64,000 nt of DNA from assembly GCF_009856355.1 (NCBI RefSeq), contig NZ_WMEW01000004.1:62001-126000 (forward strand), read 5' to 3'. The translations under genes were made by a program, and so were the position numbers. Below are positions 28,351 to 37,485 of this stretch, one piece after another; within the stretch, counting starts at the first letter, position 1, and each line of letters starts with the position of its first letter. The stretch is from Halobacillus litoralis (GTDB lineage: Bacteria; Bacillota; Bacilli; Bacillales; Halobacillaceae). The notes beneath the pieces were generated by a model. That model searched no databases and was not told the DNA's origin. It worked only from the letters and a program-made list of their open reading frames with translations.

Positions 28351-29658
28351 CTATTCAAACAGTCCTTTCAAGTCTTGAACCGACCTTTCGTAGCCTGCCG
28401 GTTCATACACATCCTGCTTTAAAAACTCGACCAGTCGGGGGTAGTAAGCCATCGATTCATCAATATCACGGCTGGACCCTTTTTTATAGGCACCGATTTG
28501 GATCAATTCCCGGTTCTCTTCATAAGTCGCCAAATGGGAGCGGAGTTGTGATGCCGCCCGTGCATGATCCTCTGAAACCATCTGCTTCATCACCCGGCTG
28601 ATGGATTTCAGGATATTGATTGCAGGAAACCTTCCCTGCTCGGCCAGTTTACGATCAAGAACAAAATGACCGTCCAGAATTCCGCGGACTGTATCAGCAA
28701 TCGGTTCGTTCAAGTCATCTCCGTCGACAAGGACCGTGTAAAAAGCCGTAATCGTCCCATGAGTGGAAGAACCCGTGCGCTCCAACAGCTTAGGAAGGAG
28801 AGCAAAGACAGATGGTGTGTACCCTTTAGTAGTAGGGGGTTCTCCGGTGGCCAAGCCGATTTCACGCTGAGCCATAGCAAATCTTGTTACAGAATCCATC
28901 ATTAAGTTAACGTTGTAACCAAGGTCCCGGAAATACTCACTGATGGCTGTCGCTGTATAGGCCCCCTTCACCCTCATTAAAGCGGGCTGATCGGAAGTTG
29001 CCACAACAACAATCGACCGCCTCAGGCCTTCCTCTTTGAGATCATGCTCAATAAACTCCCGGACTTCCCGGCCTCTTTCTCCTATTAATGCAATCACATT
29101 CAAATCAGCAGAACTGTTTCGGGCAATCATTCCCATCAGCGTACTTTTTCCAACACCACTGCCGGCAAAAATGCCGATGCGCTGCCCTTTGCCGACACTC
29201 AGGAGGGAATCAACGGCCCGGACACCCACTTGTATCGGCTCTCTTACCGGAGGTCTTGATAAAGGATTGGGAGGTTCCTGTATTGTAGGATATTCTTTCA
29301 ATCCCCTGGGCAGCCGGCTTCCGTCGAGTGGACGGCCGGAAGCATCCAGAACACTGCCGATCAGCCCCCTGCCTACATGGATCTTCATAGGACCACCGGA
29401 CGCTTCCACGAGACTTCCGGGACTGATATGGATCACCTCCTGATAAGGCATTAGAAGAATGTTTTCATTATGGAAACCGACCACTTCTGCCTGCATAGGT
29501 GCCTGCTCCCGGGCTGGGGAATGAATCATACATACTTCCCCGATGGAAGCCTCCGGACCTTTTGATTCAATCATCAGACCGACGACACGGTGAATTTTTC
29601 CGTAGCGTTTATAAGCATCCGTTTGTTGAATTACCTCTTCAAAATATGACTTATTCAT
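28351..29658 (-). CDS. fliI: Flagellum-specific ATPase FliI
   Basis: Hexameric ATPase, related to F1-beta, that energises and unfolds export substrates. Walker A is FAGSGVGKSTLMGMIAR (about residue 168), and Walker B lies in VNLMMDSVTRFAMAQREI. GLATGEPPTTKGYTPSVFALLPKLLERTG is the FliI/T3SS signature region (its two halves are seen in order). A TTG one codon upstream is also possible. It overlaps the end of fliH. Confidence 0.97.
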   Translation of the reverse strand: MNKSYFEEVIQQTDAYKRYGKIHRVVGLMIESKGPEASIGEVCMIHSPAREQAPMQAEVVGFHNENILLMPYQEVIHISPGSLVEASGGPMKIHVGRGLIGSVLDASGRPLDGSRLPRGLKEYPTIQEPPNPLSRPPVREPIQVGVRAVDSLLSVGKGQRIGIFAGSGVGKSTLMGMIARNSSADLNVIALIGERGREVREFIEHDLKEEGLRRSIVVVATSDQPALMRVKGAYTATAISEYFRDLGYNVNLMMDSVTRFAMAQREIGLATGEPPTTKGYTPSVFALLPKLLERTGSSTHGTITAFYTVLVDGDDLNEPIADTVRGILDGHFVLDRKLAEQGRFPAINILKSISRVMKQMVSEDHARAASQLRSHLATYEENRELIQIGAYKKGSSRDIDESMAYYPRLVEFLKQDVYEPAGYERSVQDLKGLFE

Positions 29659-30424
29659 CAACAGATGTCCTTTCCGCTGCTTTCATTACAGCTTTACGCA
29701 GTTCTGTCAATTGAGTATCGATTCCTGCATCTATAATCCCGAATGGTGATTCGACTCTGCAAGTGAAAGGAGGAAGTTCTCCTTTTGCATAGATGGAGAG
29801 GTCCGTTGTGTGACGGACAGCTTCATGTAGTTCTTCTCTCTGCCCCTGTAAAACGGCATACTGGTCCGGGTGCACATAAATCACGATTTCCGGCTGCATC
29901 TGCACTTCTTCAATGGCGCCTCTCACCAGCGCAAGGTATGCTTCAGGTTGCTGGGAGAGTTCTGTTTTCATAATTTTCCCTGCACACGTCAGGGCAAGAT
30001 CCAAAACCACCCGCTCACTTTCCTTCACCTTTTCTTTAAGGACCTCTCCGGCCTGTTCAACTATTTGATTGGCCTGTTGAATCCTGCTTTCAAAGGCCTG
30101 TGCGGCTTCCTCGTGTCCCTTATTCGTTCCTTCATCAAAGCCTTTCCGGAAAGCTTCATTCTCCAATGCTTTCCTTTCTTCTTCCCAGGCCTGTTTCACA
30201 GCTTCAATTTCAGAAGCCGTTTCTTCCCTCAACTTTTGTTTCCGAGCTTCCAGCTCCATCACTTCCTGATGAAGAGAATGCCTGCGATCTTCCATGTCGT
30301 TCTGTATCGTTTCCTGTTCGGGTGAACGTAGATTCCGAACAGGCTTCACTTCCTTAATTTGAATGACTCTTCGTTCGGACTGCGGGTAGTTAGACAATGA
30401 TGTCATCTCCCCCGCCTCTGGCAA
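29651..30424 (-). CDS. fliH: Flagellar assembly protein FliH
   Basis: Regulator of FliI that ties it to the C-ring. The 257 residues start with a basic/charged N-terminus, followed by a long Glu/Lys/Gln-rich coiled coil (about 30-120) with GxxxG-like spacing in FRKGFDEGTNKGHEEA, and a C-terminal FliH/HrpE-type domain (VRGAIEEVQMQPEIVIYVHPDQY, then SPFGIIDAGIDTQ). It overlaps fliG by 35 nt, the longest overlap in the operon. Confidence 0.93.
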   Translation of the reverse strand: MPEAGEMTSLSNYPQSERRVIQIKEVKPVRNLRSPEQETIQNDMEDRRHSLHQEVMELEARKQKLREETASEIEAVKQAWEEERKALENEAFRKGFDEGTNKGHEEAAQAFESRIQQANQIVEQAGEVLKEKVKESERVVLDLALTCAGKIMKTELSQQPEAYLALVRGAIEEVQMQPEIVIYVHPDQYAVLQGQREELHEAVRHTTDLSIYAKGELPPFTCRVESPFGIIDAGIDTQLTELRKAVMKAAERTSVDE

Positions 30425-31403
30425 TGATGATTTCCCCGATGTCCTCTAAATGTCGAATAGTGGAAACAACCCTCGTTTGAGCCTCTTCAACATCACGCAG
30501 ACGTACAGGACCCATGAATTCCATTTCTTCTTTAAAAGTCTGGGCCATACGGTCGGACATGTTATTGAAGACAACGTCTTTCACTTCTTCACTGGACACC
30601 TTGAGCGCAAGACGCAGATCATCCTGATCAACATCTCTGACTACACGCTGGACAGCCCGGTTATCAAGGGCGACAATATCCTCAAAGACAAACATTCTCT
30701 TTTTAATTTCTTCTGCCAGGTTTGGATCCTGTATTTCCAGGGAATCTAAAATGGTGCGTTCTGTACTGCGGTCCACTCCGTTCAGTACCTCAACCACAGC
30801 CTGAATGCCGCCCGTTTCTGTATAATCATGGGTAACCGTTGCCGATAATTTCCTCTCAAGGATCTGCTCCACCTGACTGATGATTTCAGGTGATGTTGAA
30901 TCCATGACAGCAATCCTGCGTGCCACATCACCCTGCAGCTGCTGCGGAAGTTCCGACAAAATCTGCCCGGCCTGCTCAGCATCCAGATAGGATAATACAA
31001 GAGCAATGGTTTGAGGGTGTTCATTTTGAATGAAGTTTAAAATCTGCCCCGGATCGGCCCTTCTGGCGAAATCGAACGGCTTCACCTGCAGAGAAGAGGT
31101 CAGACGTCCGATGATATTAGACGCTTCTTCAACTCCCAGCGCCTTCTCAAGAATCGTCTTTGCATAGCCGATACCCCCCTGGGATATGTAATCCTGAGCC
31201 AGGGCGATCTGATGAAATTGTTCCACAATATCTTCCTTCTTTTTAGCATCTACTGTTTGAACCGAGGAAATCTCTAAAGTGAGCTGCTCAATTTCTTCTT
31301 CCGTTAAATGTTTATATACCTGTGCAGCAACATCCGGTCCTAATGATATAAGGAGGACGGCTGCTTTTTGTTTACCTGTTAATGTCTGCTTATTCAAAGC
31401 CAT
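30390..31403 (-). CDS. fliG: Flagellar motor switch protein FliG
   Basis: Torque-generating C-ring protein that contacts MotA. The 337 residues have the N-terminal FliF-binding domain (LTGKQKAAVLLISLGPDVAAQVYKHL), a middle armadillo domain with the EHPQ motif (QNEHPQTIALVLSYL), and the C-terminal domain with the charged torque helix (LRLALKVSSEEVKDVVFNNMS). All domains are intact. It follows fliF by 12 nt. Confidence 0.98.
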   Translation of the reverse strand: MALNKQTLTGKQKAAVLLISLGPDVAAQVYKHLTEEEIEQLTLEISSVQTVDAKKKEDIVEQFHQIALAQDYISQGGIGYAKTILEKALGVEEASNIIGRLTSSLQVKPFDFARRADPGQILNFIQNEHPQTIALVLSYLDAEQAGQILSELPQQLQGDVARRIAVMDSTSPEIISQVEQILERKLSATVTHDYTETGGIQAVVEVLNGVDRSTERTILDSLEIQDPNLAEEIKKRMFVFEDIVALDNRAVQRVVRDVDQDDLRLALKVSSEEVKDVVFNNMSDRMAQTFKEEMEFMGPVRLRDVEEAQTRVVSTIRHLEDIGEIIIARGGGDDIIV

Positions 31404-31415
31404 CTTCAGACCTCC

Positions 31416-33020
31416 TTAATCATCCGCAATCCAGGAGCGCAGTAACTTTGCAAAGTCCTCTGGTTTTTCTGCTGCCATTTTTTCAAGCTGTTTCCGCTTT
31501 TGGGTCGATTCATCTTCTTTTTCCTTCATTTGCGGAATTTCCGGATATTCTTCAGAAGGCGGGGTTTCCTCCGGATACACATGGAATTCTTCTTCCTTTT
31601 CTTTGTTTCCACGCATAAGTCTCCAGATTAAAACGATGATAACCAGCAGCATTCCCCCACCCACGGCGTAGGCCCACAGCGGGAGCCCTGTAGATGGCCC
31701 ATCGGTTGGAATTTCCATTTGTCCACTGAATTCCTGAAAAACAATCGAAACCTTCTCATCAGTACTTTCCTGCTCATACTCTGCGTTGATGGATGTCATA
31801 ATCATGGAATCCACGATGGATTGAATACTTTCCTGAACATTTTGCTCTTCAGCAGCCGATAAGTATTCAACACTGCCATCATCATTGACAGACTTTTTAT
31901 TATCTACAGCAACCTGAATACCGAGGTCACGCACCTTATAAGGACTTTCCTCTATGTTTTTCCTGATGCGGTTGAATTCATTATTGATGGTTTCCTTCTT
32001 CATTTCATAATCGCCGTTTCCGGTTTCACCAGCTTCATAATTCGGGATATCCTCGTCCCCGGTCCCGGCTGTACCGCCTTCAGGTACAGCACCGTCTTCG
32101 TAAGTTTCTTCAATACGCTCTATACTGACAGGGAGGCCTTCCATCGTTTCCTCATTCACAGGCTCAACCAGTTCTTCCACACGGTTTTCTTTAGTAAAAT
32201 CAATATCCGCCGTGACAGTCGCAATAACCTTCTGGCCGCCAATCATCATTCCGAGCGTATGCTGAAGCCTTTGCTTGATGTCTTTTTCAATATCCGCCTT
32301 GACCTTCTGCTGGTATGTATATATATCTTCCTGTCCAGCCATTTCGGAATTATTATCGAAGTAATTAAAATTCTGGTCCATGATGACGATATTATCCTTA
32401 GATAAGTCAGGAACAGACTTCGAAACAAGGTTATAAAGGGTTTCCACCTGATTCGCTTCGAGCTGATATCCAGGCTGGACATCGAGAACGATGGATGCGG
32501 AAGCATTTGCCGCTGTATCGGAAGCGAATACCTGCTCTTCAGGCATGTTAATCATCACTTTCGCATTTTCTATCCCTTGGATCCCTGTCATCAGTCCGGC
32601 CAGTTCCGTCTGCATCGCATCCAGTTTGATGACATCAAATTCATTATCTGTCATCCCCCATGACAGGTTGCTGCTGAAAAAACTGTAATCTATCGTTCCA
32701 CTGTTCGGAATGCCCGCAGCTGCCAGATCGACAAGCAGACCTTCCACCTCTGAATCCGGGACCAGAATACTTGTACCTCCCTGATCCAGTTCATAAGGGA
32801 TGCCGCGGGTATCCAGTTCTGCTTTGATCTGTCCGGACTCCTGCACGGTGATATCCTTGTAGAGAGGCACCATTCCGGAACTGGACCCAAGCACGCTCAT
32901 CACGACTAAGGCAGCAGCCAGTACAGCACCTGCCCCTATCATGAAGGTCCGCTGTCCTTTGCTTCGACCTTGCCAAAAAGCTGTGATCCGCTCTTTATAT
33001 AAATGTATTTGCTCTTTCAT
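31416..33020 (-). CDS. fliF: Flagellar MS-ring protein FliF
   Basis: Forms the membrane MS ring on which the basal body is built. The 534 residues have an N-terminal membrane helix (about 25-47), two ring-building YscJ/FliF-type domains (about 50-250), a low-complexity Glu/Gly segment, a second membrane helix (about 440-462, LWAYAVGGGMLLVIIVLIW) and a FliG-binding C-terminus ending LAKLLRSWIADD. I chose the ATG at 33020 because GGGGG lies 5 nt ahead; an in-frame TTG four codons upstream lacks a site. Confidence 0.97.
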   Translation of the reverse strand: MKEQIHLYKERITAFWQGRSKGQRTFMIGAGAVLAAALVVMSVLGSSSGMVPLYKDITVQESGQIKAELDTRGIPYELDQGGTSILVPDSEVEGLLVDLAAAGIPNSGTIDYSFFSSNLSWGMTDNEFDVIKLDAMQTELAGLMTGIQGIENAKVMINMPEEQVFASDTAANASASIVLDVQPGYQLEANQVETLYNLVSKSVPDLSKDNIVIMDQNFNYFDNNSEMAGQEDIYTYQQKVKADIEKDIKQRLQHTLGMMIGGQKVIATVTADIDFTKENRVEELVEPVNEETMEGLPVSIERIEETYEDGAVPEGGTAGTGDEDIPNYEAGETGNGDYEMKKETINNEFNRIRKNIEESPYKVRDLGIQVAVDNKKSVNDDGSVEYLSAAEEQNVQESIQSIVDSMIMTSINAEYEQESTDEKVSIVFQEFSGQMEIPTDGPSTGLPLWAYAVGGGMLLVIIVLIWRLMRGNKEKEEEFHVYPEETPPSEEYPEIPQMKEKEDESTQKRKQLEKMAAEKPEDFAKLLRSWIADD

Positions 33021-33082
33021 AACTGCCCCCAAAAAAATTACGATCTAACCGAATCGTATAATGCAAATCTTCCGATGACCTG

Positions 33083-33394
33083 CTATACCTGCATCCGCAT
33101 CATTTCTTTGTATGCGTCTATAACCTTGCCCTGCACTTCCACAGCTGTCTGCATTGTAATCCCAGCTTTCTGTGAGGCAATCATGACATCGTGCAGATCA
33201 TCGATTTCCCCCGCTGCAAGAGCCTTCGTTTTTTCATCCGATTCAACCTGCAGATGGTTCAGCTGGTCAACCGCGTTTTTCAATTGAACAGAAAACGATC
33301 GGTGGGCCTCACTTGGAGAACCCCCCTTCTGCAGCTGTGACTGCGCAGGTCCGGATGTCGATTGGAGGGTAGTTAATGGAATCATTTCAGCCAT
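33083..33394 (-). CDS. fliE: Flagellar hook-basal body protein FliE
   Basis: Joins the MS ring to the rod. The 103 residues end in the family signature (HDVMIASQKAGITMQTAVEVQGKVIDAYKEMMRMQV, residues 68-103). The N-terminal third is variable as usual. A GGAGAG site precedes. Position between flgC and fliF is standard. Confidence 0.96.
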   Translation of the reverse strand: MAEMIPLTTLQSTSGPAQSQLQKGGSPSEAHRSFSVQLKNAVDQLNHLQVESDEKTKALAAGEIDDLHDVMIASQKAGITMQTAVEVQGKVIDAYKEMMRMQV

Positions 33395-33413
33395 TCATTT
33401 CATCTCTCCTTTT

Positions 33414-33866
33414 TTATCTGCCGATTTCCAAAGCTTTCATCAGCATACTTTTTGAAGCGTTTAAAGATGTCACATTGGCTTCGTATGAACGCGTTGCGCT
33501 CATCATATCCACCATTTCCTGCAAAGGGTCCACGTTCGGAACCTGGACATACCCTTCATTACCTGCATCCGGATGAGTTGGATTGTAAACCATCTTGAAT
33601 GGTTCTTCATCTTCCACAATCTCCGAAGCCTTGACCCCTGTGGTCCGGCTGCTGTTCTCTGATGTTTGCTGCAGAATATGCTTGAATTGCTGGCTGCGGG
33701 GCTCCAGGACGACCATTTTCCTTTGGTACGGTTCCCATTCCCCCGCTTCATTAATGGAGGCTCTTGTAGAATCAGCGTTAGCGATATTGGATGATGCCAC
33801 ATCCATACGCAGCCGCTGCGCTGTCAACGCACTGCCGCTTGCATTCATAGCCTGAAAGATACTCAT
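33414..33866 (-). CDS. flgC: Flagellar basal-body rod protein FlgC
   Basis: Proximal rod subunit. The N-terminal rod motif is present (MNASGSALTAQRLRMDVASSNIANADSTR, residues 6-34) and the C-terminal coiled coil ends SATRSYEANVTSLNASKSMLMKALEIGR. The 150 residues match family length. It follows flgB by 3 nt. Confidence 0.97.
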   Translation of the reverse strand: MSIFQAMNASGSALTAQRLRMDVASSNIANADSTRASINEAGEWEPYQRKMVVLEPRSQQFKHILQQTSENSSRTTGVKASEIVEDEEPFKMVYNPTHPDAGNEGYVQVPNVDPLQEMVDMMSATRSYEANVTSLNASKSMLMKALEIGR

Positions 33867-33869
33867 TTA

Positions 33870-34259
33870 TTATCCACCACCTTTTAAAACAGACTGGAGA
33901 CTTTGAAACTTGCCATTCATGCGTTCCACCAAAGCCTGATATTGAATCTGGTTCTTCGCCAGCTCATTCATCTCTTTATCGATATCCACATTGTTTCCAT
34001 TGGGGTGATAAGACGTGGCGTGTTTCTTGTATGTAGTAAAAGAGGGATCTGCGTCTGCGTTGAAATCAATATGTCCTGCACGGGTGATTTTCGTTTGAAA
34101 CGAGGTCTTCTCAGCAAGGATATCTTTAAAAGCCACTCCTTCAGCTTTGTATCCCGGCGTATCTGCGTTGGCAATATTGCTGGATACCGCTCTATTTTTA
34201 GCTGCAGAATAATCAAGGGCACCGTGAAGGGAAGTAAACGTATCATTGAACAGGCTCAT
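33870..34259 (-). CDS. flgB: Flagellar basal-body rod protein FlgB
   Basis: First gene of the fla/che operon and a proximal rod subunit. The 129 residues contain the rod signature (LDYSAAKNRAVSSNIANADTPGYK) and the C-terminal helix (NELAKNQIQYQALVERMNGKF). AGAGGTGG lies shortly before ATG. The candidate promoter at 34310-34339 would give a leader of about 45 nt. All genes down to swrB follow with few gaps, so the whole 26 kb probably depends on this upstream region. Confidence 0.97.
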   Translation of the reverse strand: MSLFNDTFTSLHGALDYSAAKNRAVSSNIANADTPGYKAEGVAFKDILAEKTSFQTKITRAGHIDFNADADPSFTTYKKHATSYHPNGNNVDIDKEMNELAKNQIQYQALVERMNGKFQSLQSVLKGGG

Positions 34260-34277
34260 TTAGCCACCTCTATCCTT

Positions 34278-34480
34278 TATTCGACAATTTTTCCATTGGG
34301 ATAACTTTAATTTTAAAAAATTTACTTAAAATTTGTCTATATAATCCTCATCTTTTTTACGAGAGTATTACAAACAGACTTAAAGACCCAATACTTTGAA
34401 CCTATATAAATAACTTTAAATGGAATTGCAGTCGAATAGACTCTTATAATGAACATTATGGCATAAAAAGGTGTCGAATA
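34278..34480. repeat. Three copies of TATTCGAC upstream of flgB
   Basis: The 8-mer TATTCGAC occurs as TATTCGAC at 34278-34285 and in the opposite orientation (GTCGAATA) at 34431-34438 and 34473-34480. The last two share one more base (GTCGAATAG) and are 42 bp apart, four helical turns. They flank a plus-strand TATAAT at 34445-34450. A shared operator for an unknown regulator is possible. Confidence 0.5.
34310..34339 (-). promoter_or_regulatory. Candidate SigA promoter of the fla/che operon with a CodY-box-like spacer
   Basis: Minus-strand TAGACA (34334-34339), 18-bp spacer, TAAAAT (34310-34315), each box one base off consensus. Inside the spacer, 34319-34333 reads AATTTTAAGTAAATT, which differs at two positions from the CodY consensus AATTTTCWGAAAATT. 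CodY is known to bind at the B. subtilis fla/che promoter, so control by CodY fits, but the area is AT-rich and chance matches are easy. Confidence 0.5.
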
Positions 34481-34600
34481 GTGTGGATTTCTAATGAAAT
34501 AAAAAATAATCCACCCAGCAGGAAGAACATGGGATAGAAGAATTTAAAAAGAAAAAAGCTTATAGAGAAACCCTTGTTTCTTTACAAGCTTTTTTCTTCC
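34457..34600 (+). ncRNA. Candidate small RNA in the flgB-codY interval
   Basis: On the plus strand, a perfect TATAAT at 34445-34450 has only a weak -35 (TGGAAT, 18 bp upstream). Downstream come a hairpin GTGGATT/AATCCAC (34483-34489 with 34508-34514) and then the strong terminator at 34556-34591 followed by TTTTTTCTTCC. No open frame of note lies within. A transcript of about 140 nt is a hypothesis only. Confidence 0.25.
34556..34591. terminator. Bidirectional terminator in the codY-flgB interval
   Basis: A 16-bp stem (AAGCTTATAGAGAAAC against GTTTCTTTACAAGCTT) has one mismatch and one G-U pair, with T runs on both sides (TTTTTTCTTCC plus strand, TTTTTTCTTTTT minus strand). It is a second barrier behind the codY terminator, and it can also end a plus-strand transcript. 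The remaining 34592-34666 shows nothing recognisable. Confidence 0.8.
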
Positions 34601-34666
34601 CGCCAGGATCGAAAGCCAATTCCCTTTCCACGGACGGTGAAAAATAAAAGAGATTGGAAAAGAAAA

Positions 34667-34693
34667 AGGCTGTCGAGAAAGTCTCGACAGCCT
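34667..34693 (-). terminator. Terminator of the xerC-hslV-hslU-codY operon
   Basis: Perfect 12-bp stem AGGCTGTCGAGA/TCTCGACAGCCT with a 3-nt loop, followed on the minus strand by TTTTTCTTTTCC, 25 nt after the codY stop. Confidence 0.93.
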
Positions 34694-34718
34694 GAGCAAG
34701 CTCTCGGCCTGCTTTTTT

Positions 34719-35498
34719 TTAATTTGTCCGGAGCTTCTGAAGCTCTACTAAGAAATTGTTGTTAAGCACTTTGATATATGTCCCCTTCATACCGAGGGAA
34801 CGGGACTCGATCACGCCGGCACTTTCCAGTTTACGAAGAGCGTTAACGATTACAGAACGGGTAATCCCTACGCGGTCAGCAATCTTACTTGCAACGAGAA
34901 GCCCCTCATTGCCTTCCAGTTCATCAAAGATATGCTCAATGGCTTCCAGTTCACTGTAGGACAGGGAGCTGATGGCCATTTGAACAACCGCTTTGCTTCG
35001 CGCTTCCTGTTCGATTTCCTCTGTCTTCTCATGAAGAATCTCCATGCCAACAACCGTTGCCCCATATTCGGCAAGAAGCAGGTCATCATCATTGAAATTT
35101 CCGTTTAAACGGCTGAGAATCAATGTCCCCAGGCGTTGTCCGCCTCCGATGATCGGAACGATGGTTGTCAAACCGTTTTCAAACAAATCACGGTTCTCAA
35201 TAGGGAAGGCAGTATATTCACTGTCGATGTCAATATCAGCTGTCGTTTCCTGAATATTGAACAGACTCTGTGTATACTCCTGAGGGAATTGACGATCGGA
35301 TAGCATGGCCTTCATACGCTCATTCTCAATTTCCTGATTAATGGCAAAGCCGAGCAGCTTTCCGCGGCGGCTTAATACGAATGTGTTCGCTTCAATAACA
35401 TCACGCATCGTTGCGGACATATCATTGAAGTCGACGGACTTTCCTGTTGTTTTCTGCAGCATTGCGTTGATCTTACGTGCACGATCTAGTAGTTTCAT
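34719..35498 (-). CDS. codY: Global nutritional regulator CodY
   Basis: Represses stationary-phase, amino-acid and motility genes when GTP and branched-chain amino acids are plentiful. The 259 residues have an N-terminal GAF domain that binds Ile/Val (about 1-155), a linker helix, and a C-terminal winged helix ([27 protein letters not shown]). An in-frame ATG at 35504 lies only 2 nt from AAGGAGG; the ATG at 35498 has 8-nt spacing and matches family starts ([11 protein letters not shown]). It closes the xerC-hslV-hslU-codY operon, and the flagellar operon starts next to it. Confidence 0.98.
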   Translation of the reverse strand: MKLLDRARKINAMLQKTTGKSVDFNDMSATMRDVIEANTFVLSRRGKLLGFAINQEIENERMKAMLSDRQFPQEYTQSLFNIQETTADIDIDSEYTAFPIENRDLFENGLTTIVPIIGGGQRLGTLILSRLNGNFNDDDLLLAEYGATVVGMEILHEKTEEIEQEARSKAVVQMAISSLSYSELEAIEHIFDELEGNEGLLVASKIADRVGITRSVIVNALRKLESAGVIESRSLGMKGTYIKVLNNNFLVELQKLRTN

Positions 35499-35524
35499 GT
35501 GCATTTCCTCCTTGTTGATCTCTC

Positions 35525-36922
35525 TTACAAAATGAATCGGCTGAGATCTTTGTTTTTAACAATTGATGATAATTTACTGTCTACATACTGCGGTGTAATC
35601 TCGATGGTTTCCATCATGACATCCGGAGCTTCAAACGATAGATCCTCAAGCAGTTTCTCAAGAATGGTATGAAGTCTGCGGGCGCCGATATTATCTGTTT
35701 CCTGATTCACTTCATGAGCGATTTCTGCGAGTCTGGTAACAGCATCGTCAGAAAATTCAACCTTTATACCTTCAATTTCAAGTAAAGCTATATATTGTTT
35801 TAAAAGCGCATTGGACGGCTCCATTAATATACGCTTGAAATCTGCAACACTGAGCTTATTGAGTTCCACGCGGATCGGAAAGCGGCCTTGGAGTTCAGGA
35901 ATCAGGTCAGAGGGTTTGGCCATATGAAAGGCCCCGGCTGCTATGAAGAGAATATGATCTGTCGCTACAGGTCCATATTTCGTTACAATCGTAGAACCTT
36001 CTACAATCGGAAGAATATCACGCTGTACACCTTCTCTGGAGACGTTCCCCTGATTTTCTCCCTTAGCTGCGACTTTATCAATCTCATCAATAAAGATCAT
36101 GCCGGACTGCTCTACTTTATAAACCGCTTCCTGTCCGACTTCATCCATATCCACAAGCTTCCCTGCTTCTTCCTGGGTCAATACCTTCCGGGCTTCTGAT
36201 ACAGCCAGACGGCGCTTTTTCTTTTTCTTCGGCATGAACTGACTGAATGCATCCTGCATGTTCATCCCCATCTGTTCCATACCTGACCCTTGGAGCATAT
36301 CAAACATTGAGGACTGGGACTCTTCCACCTCCACCGTCACCATGCGGTCCTCCAGTTCCCCCATATCCAGCTGATGGCGGATGCGGCTCCGTTTGGTTTC
36401 GATTTCGGCTTCTTCCTGAGACTCATCCGTTTGGTTGTCCTGTTGACCGTTCTGGTTGAACAGCATTTCGAAAGGATTCTTAAAATTATTGTTCTGCTTC
36501 TTCTTAGATGGAACGAGGAGCTTTACAAGTCTTTTATTCGCCTGTTCTTCTGCACGGTCCTTGACGGCTTCCATCTTCTCTTCCTTAACCATACGGACAG
36601 CCATCTCTACGAGGTCACGAACCATGGATTCAACGTCACGGCCGACATAGCCGACTTCCGTGAATTTAGTAGCCTCTACTTTTACGAAAGGAGCGCCTGT
36701 AAGTTTGGCCAGCCTGCGGGCAATTTCTGTTTTACCTACGCCTGTCGGGCCCATCATCAGAATGTTCTTAGGAACAATTTCATCCTTCAGCTCATCGGTC
36801 AGCTGCATACGGCGGTAACGGTTCCTAAGCGCAATGGCCACAGAGCGCTTGGCACTGTCCTGTCCAATAATGTATTGATCCAGTTTTTCAACAATTTGTT
36901 TAGGGGTTAACTCTATAGACAT
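35525..36922 (-). CDS. hslU: HslU (ClpY) ATPase of the HslUV protease
   Basis: AAA+ unfoldase that feeds the HslV peptidase. Walker A is [17 protein letters not shown] (about residue 55), Walker [11 protein letters not shown], and the I domain (about 110-245) contains a Gln/Asn-rich stretch and a lysine run. The C-terminus ends LSRFIL, the tail that docks into HslV. The 465 residues are normal. It follows hslV by 12 nt. In Bacillus this complex is also called CodWX/ClpYQ. Confidence 0.98.
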   Translation of the reverse strand: MSIELTPKQIVEKLDQYIIGQDSAKRSVAIALRNRYRRMQLTDELKDEIVPKNILMMGPTGVGKTEIARRLAKLTGAPFVKVEATKFTEVGYVGRDVESMVRDLVEMAVRMVKEEKMEAVKDRAEEQANKRLVKLLVPSKKKQNNNFKNPFEMLFNQNGQQDNQTDESQEEAEIETKRSRIRHQLDMGELEDRMVTVEVEESQSSMFDMLQGSGMEQMGMNMQDAFSQFMPKKKKKRRLAVSEARKVLTQEEAGKLVDMDEVGQEAVYKVEQSGMIFIDEIDKVAAKGENQGNVSREGVQRDILPIVEGSTIVTKYGPVATDHILFIAAGAFHMAKPSDLIPELQGRFPIRVELNKLSVADFKRILMEPSNALLKQYIALLEIEGIKVEFSDDAVTRLAEIAHEVNQETDNIGARRLHTILEKLLEDLSFEAPDVMMETIEITPQYVDSKLSSIVKNKDLSRFIL

Positions 36923-36934
36923 CCCTGGCCCTCC

Positions 36935-37480
36935 TTATTCAAGAACTTCCAAAACAATCTGATCATTCGTAAACACACAGATTTCGCCGGCAATTTCAAG
37001 TGCAGCCCTGGCGATATCCGGAGCGGACTGGTCCGGGGAGTACCTTTTCAATGCGCGGCCGGCACTAAGAGCAAAATTGCCGCCGGATCCAATTGCCAGT
37101 ATACCGTCATCTGGTTCAATGACTTCCCCTGTTCCGGAAACGAGAAACATTTTTTCCTTATCCATCACAATCAGCATAGCTTCAAGCTTCCTTAACACCT
37201 GGTCACTGCGCCACTCCTTGGCCAGTTCCACAGAAGCTCTTGCCAGATTACCGTCGTAGCTTTCCAGCTTGCCTTCAAACTTCTCAAAGAGTGTAAAAGC
37301 ATCTGCTACAGATCCAGCGAAACCAGCGAGCACCTGATCGTTAAACAGTCTTCTTACTTTCTTTGCTGTATGCTTCATGACTACCTGATTTCCTAATGTC
37401 ACTTGTCCGTCCCCGCTCATGGCTGATTTTCCATTATGCTGGACGGCGAAAATTGTCGTTGCGTGAAATTGCTGATCCAT
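36935..37480 (-). CDS. hslV: HslV (ClpQ) peptidase of the HslUV protease
   Basis: Proteasome-beta-like peptidase. I chose the ATG at 37480, 6 nt after GAGGTG; a GTG at 37489 is part of that site. The protein is 181 residues and begins [17 protein letters not shown]. The family's N-terminal nucleophile Thr corresponds to Thr8 or Thr9, so removal of seven residues would be needed. B. subtilis instead has Ser at position 2 (MSSFHATT), which serves as its nucleophile; that Ser is missing here. The rest ([30 protein letters not shown]-type loop [11 protein letters not shown]) is intact. Confidence 0.96.
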   Translation of the reverse strand: MDQQFHATTIFAVQHNGKSAMSGDGQVTLGNQVVMKHTAKKVRRLFNDQVLAGFAGSVADAFTLFEKFEGKLESYDGNLARASVELAKEWRSDQVLRKLEAMLIVMDKEKMFLVSGTGEVIEPDDGILAIGSGGNFALSAGRALKRYSPDQSAPDIARAALEIAGEICVFTNDQIVLEVLE

Positions 37481-37485
37481 GTGAT

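Noticed and set aside
34340..34550. SigD-type promoter upstream of flgB
   Set aside because: No TAAA with GCCGATAT at the right distance was found on the minus strand.
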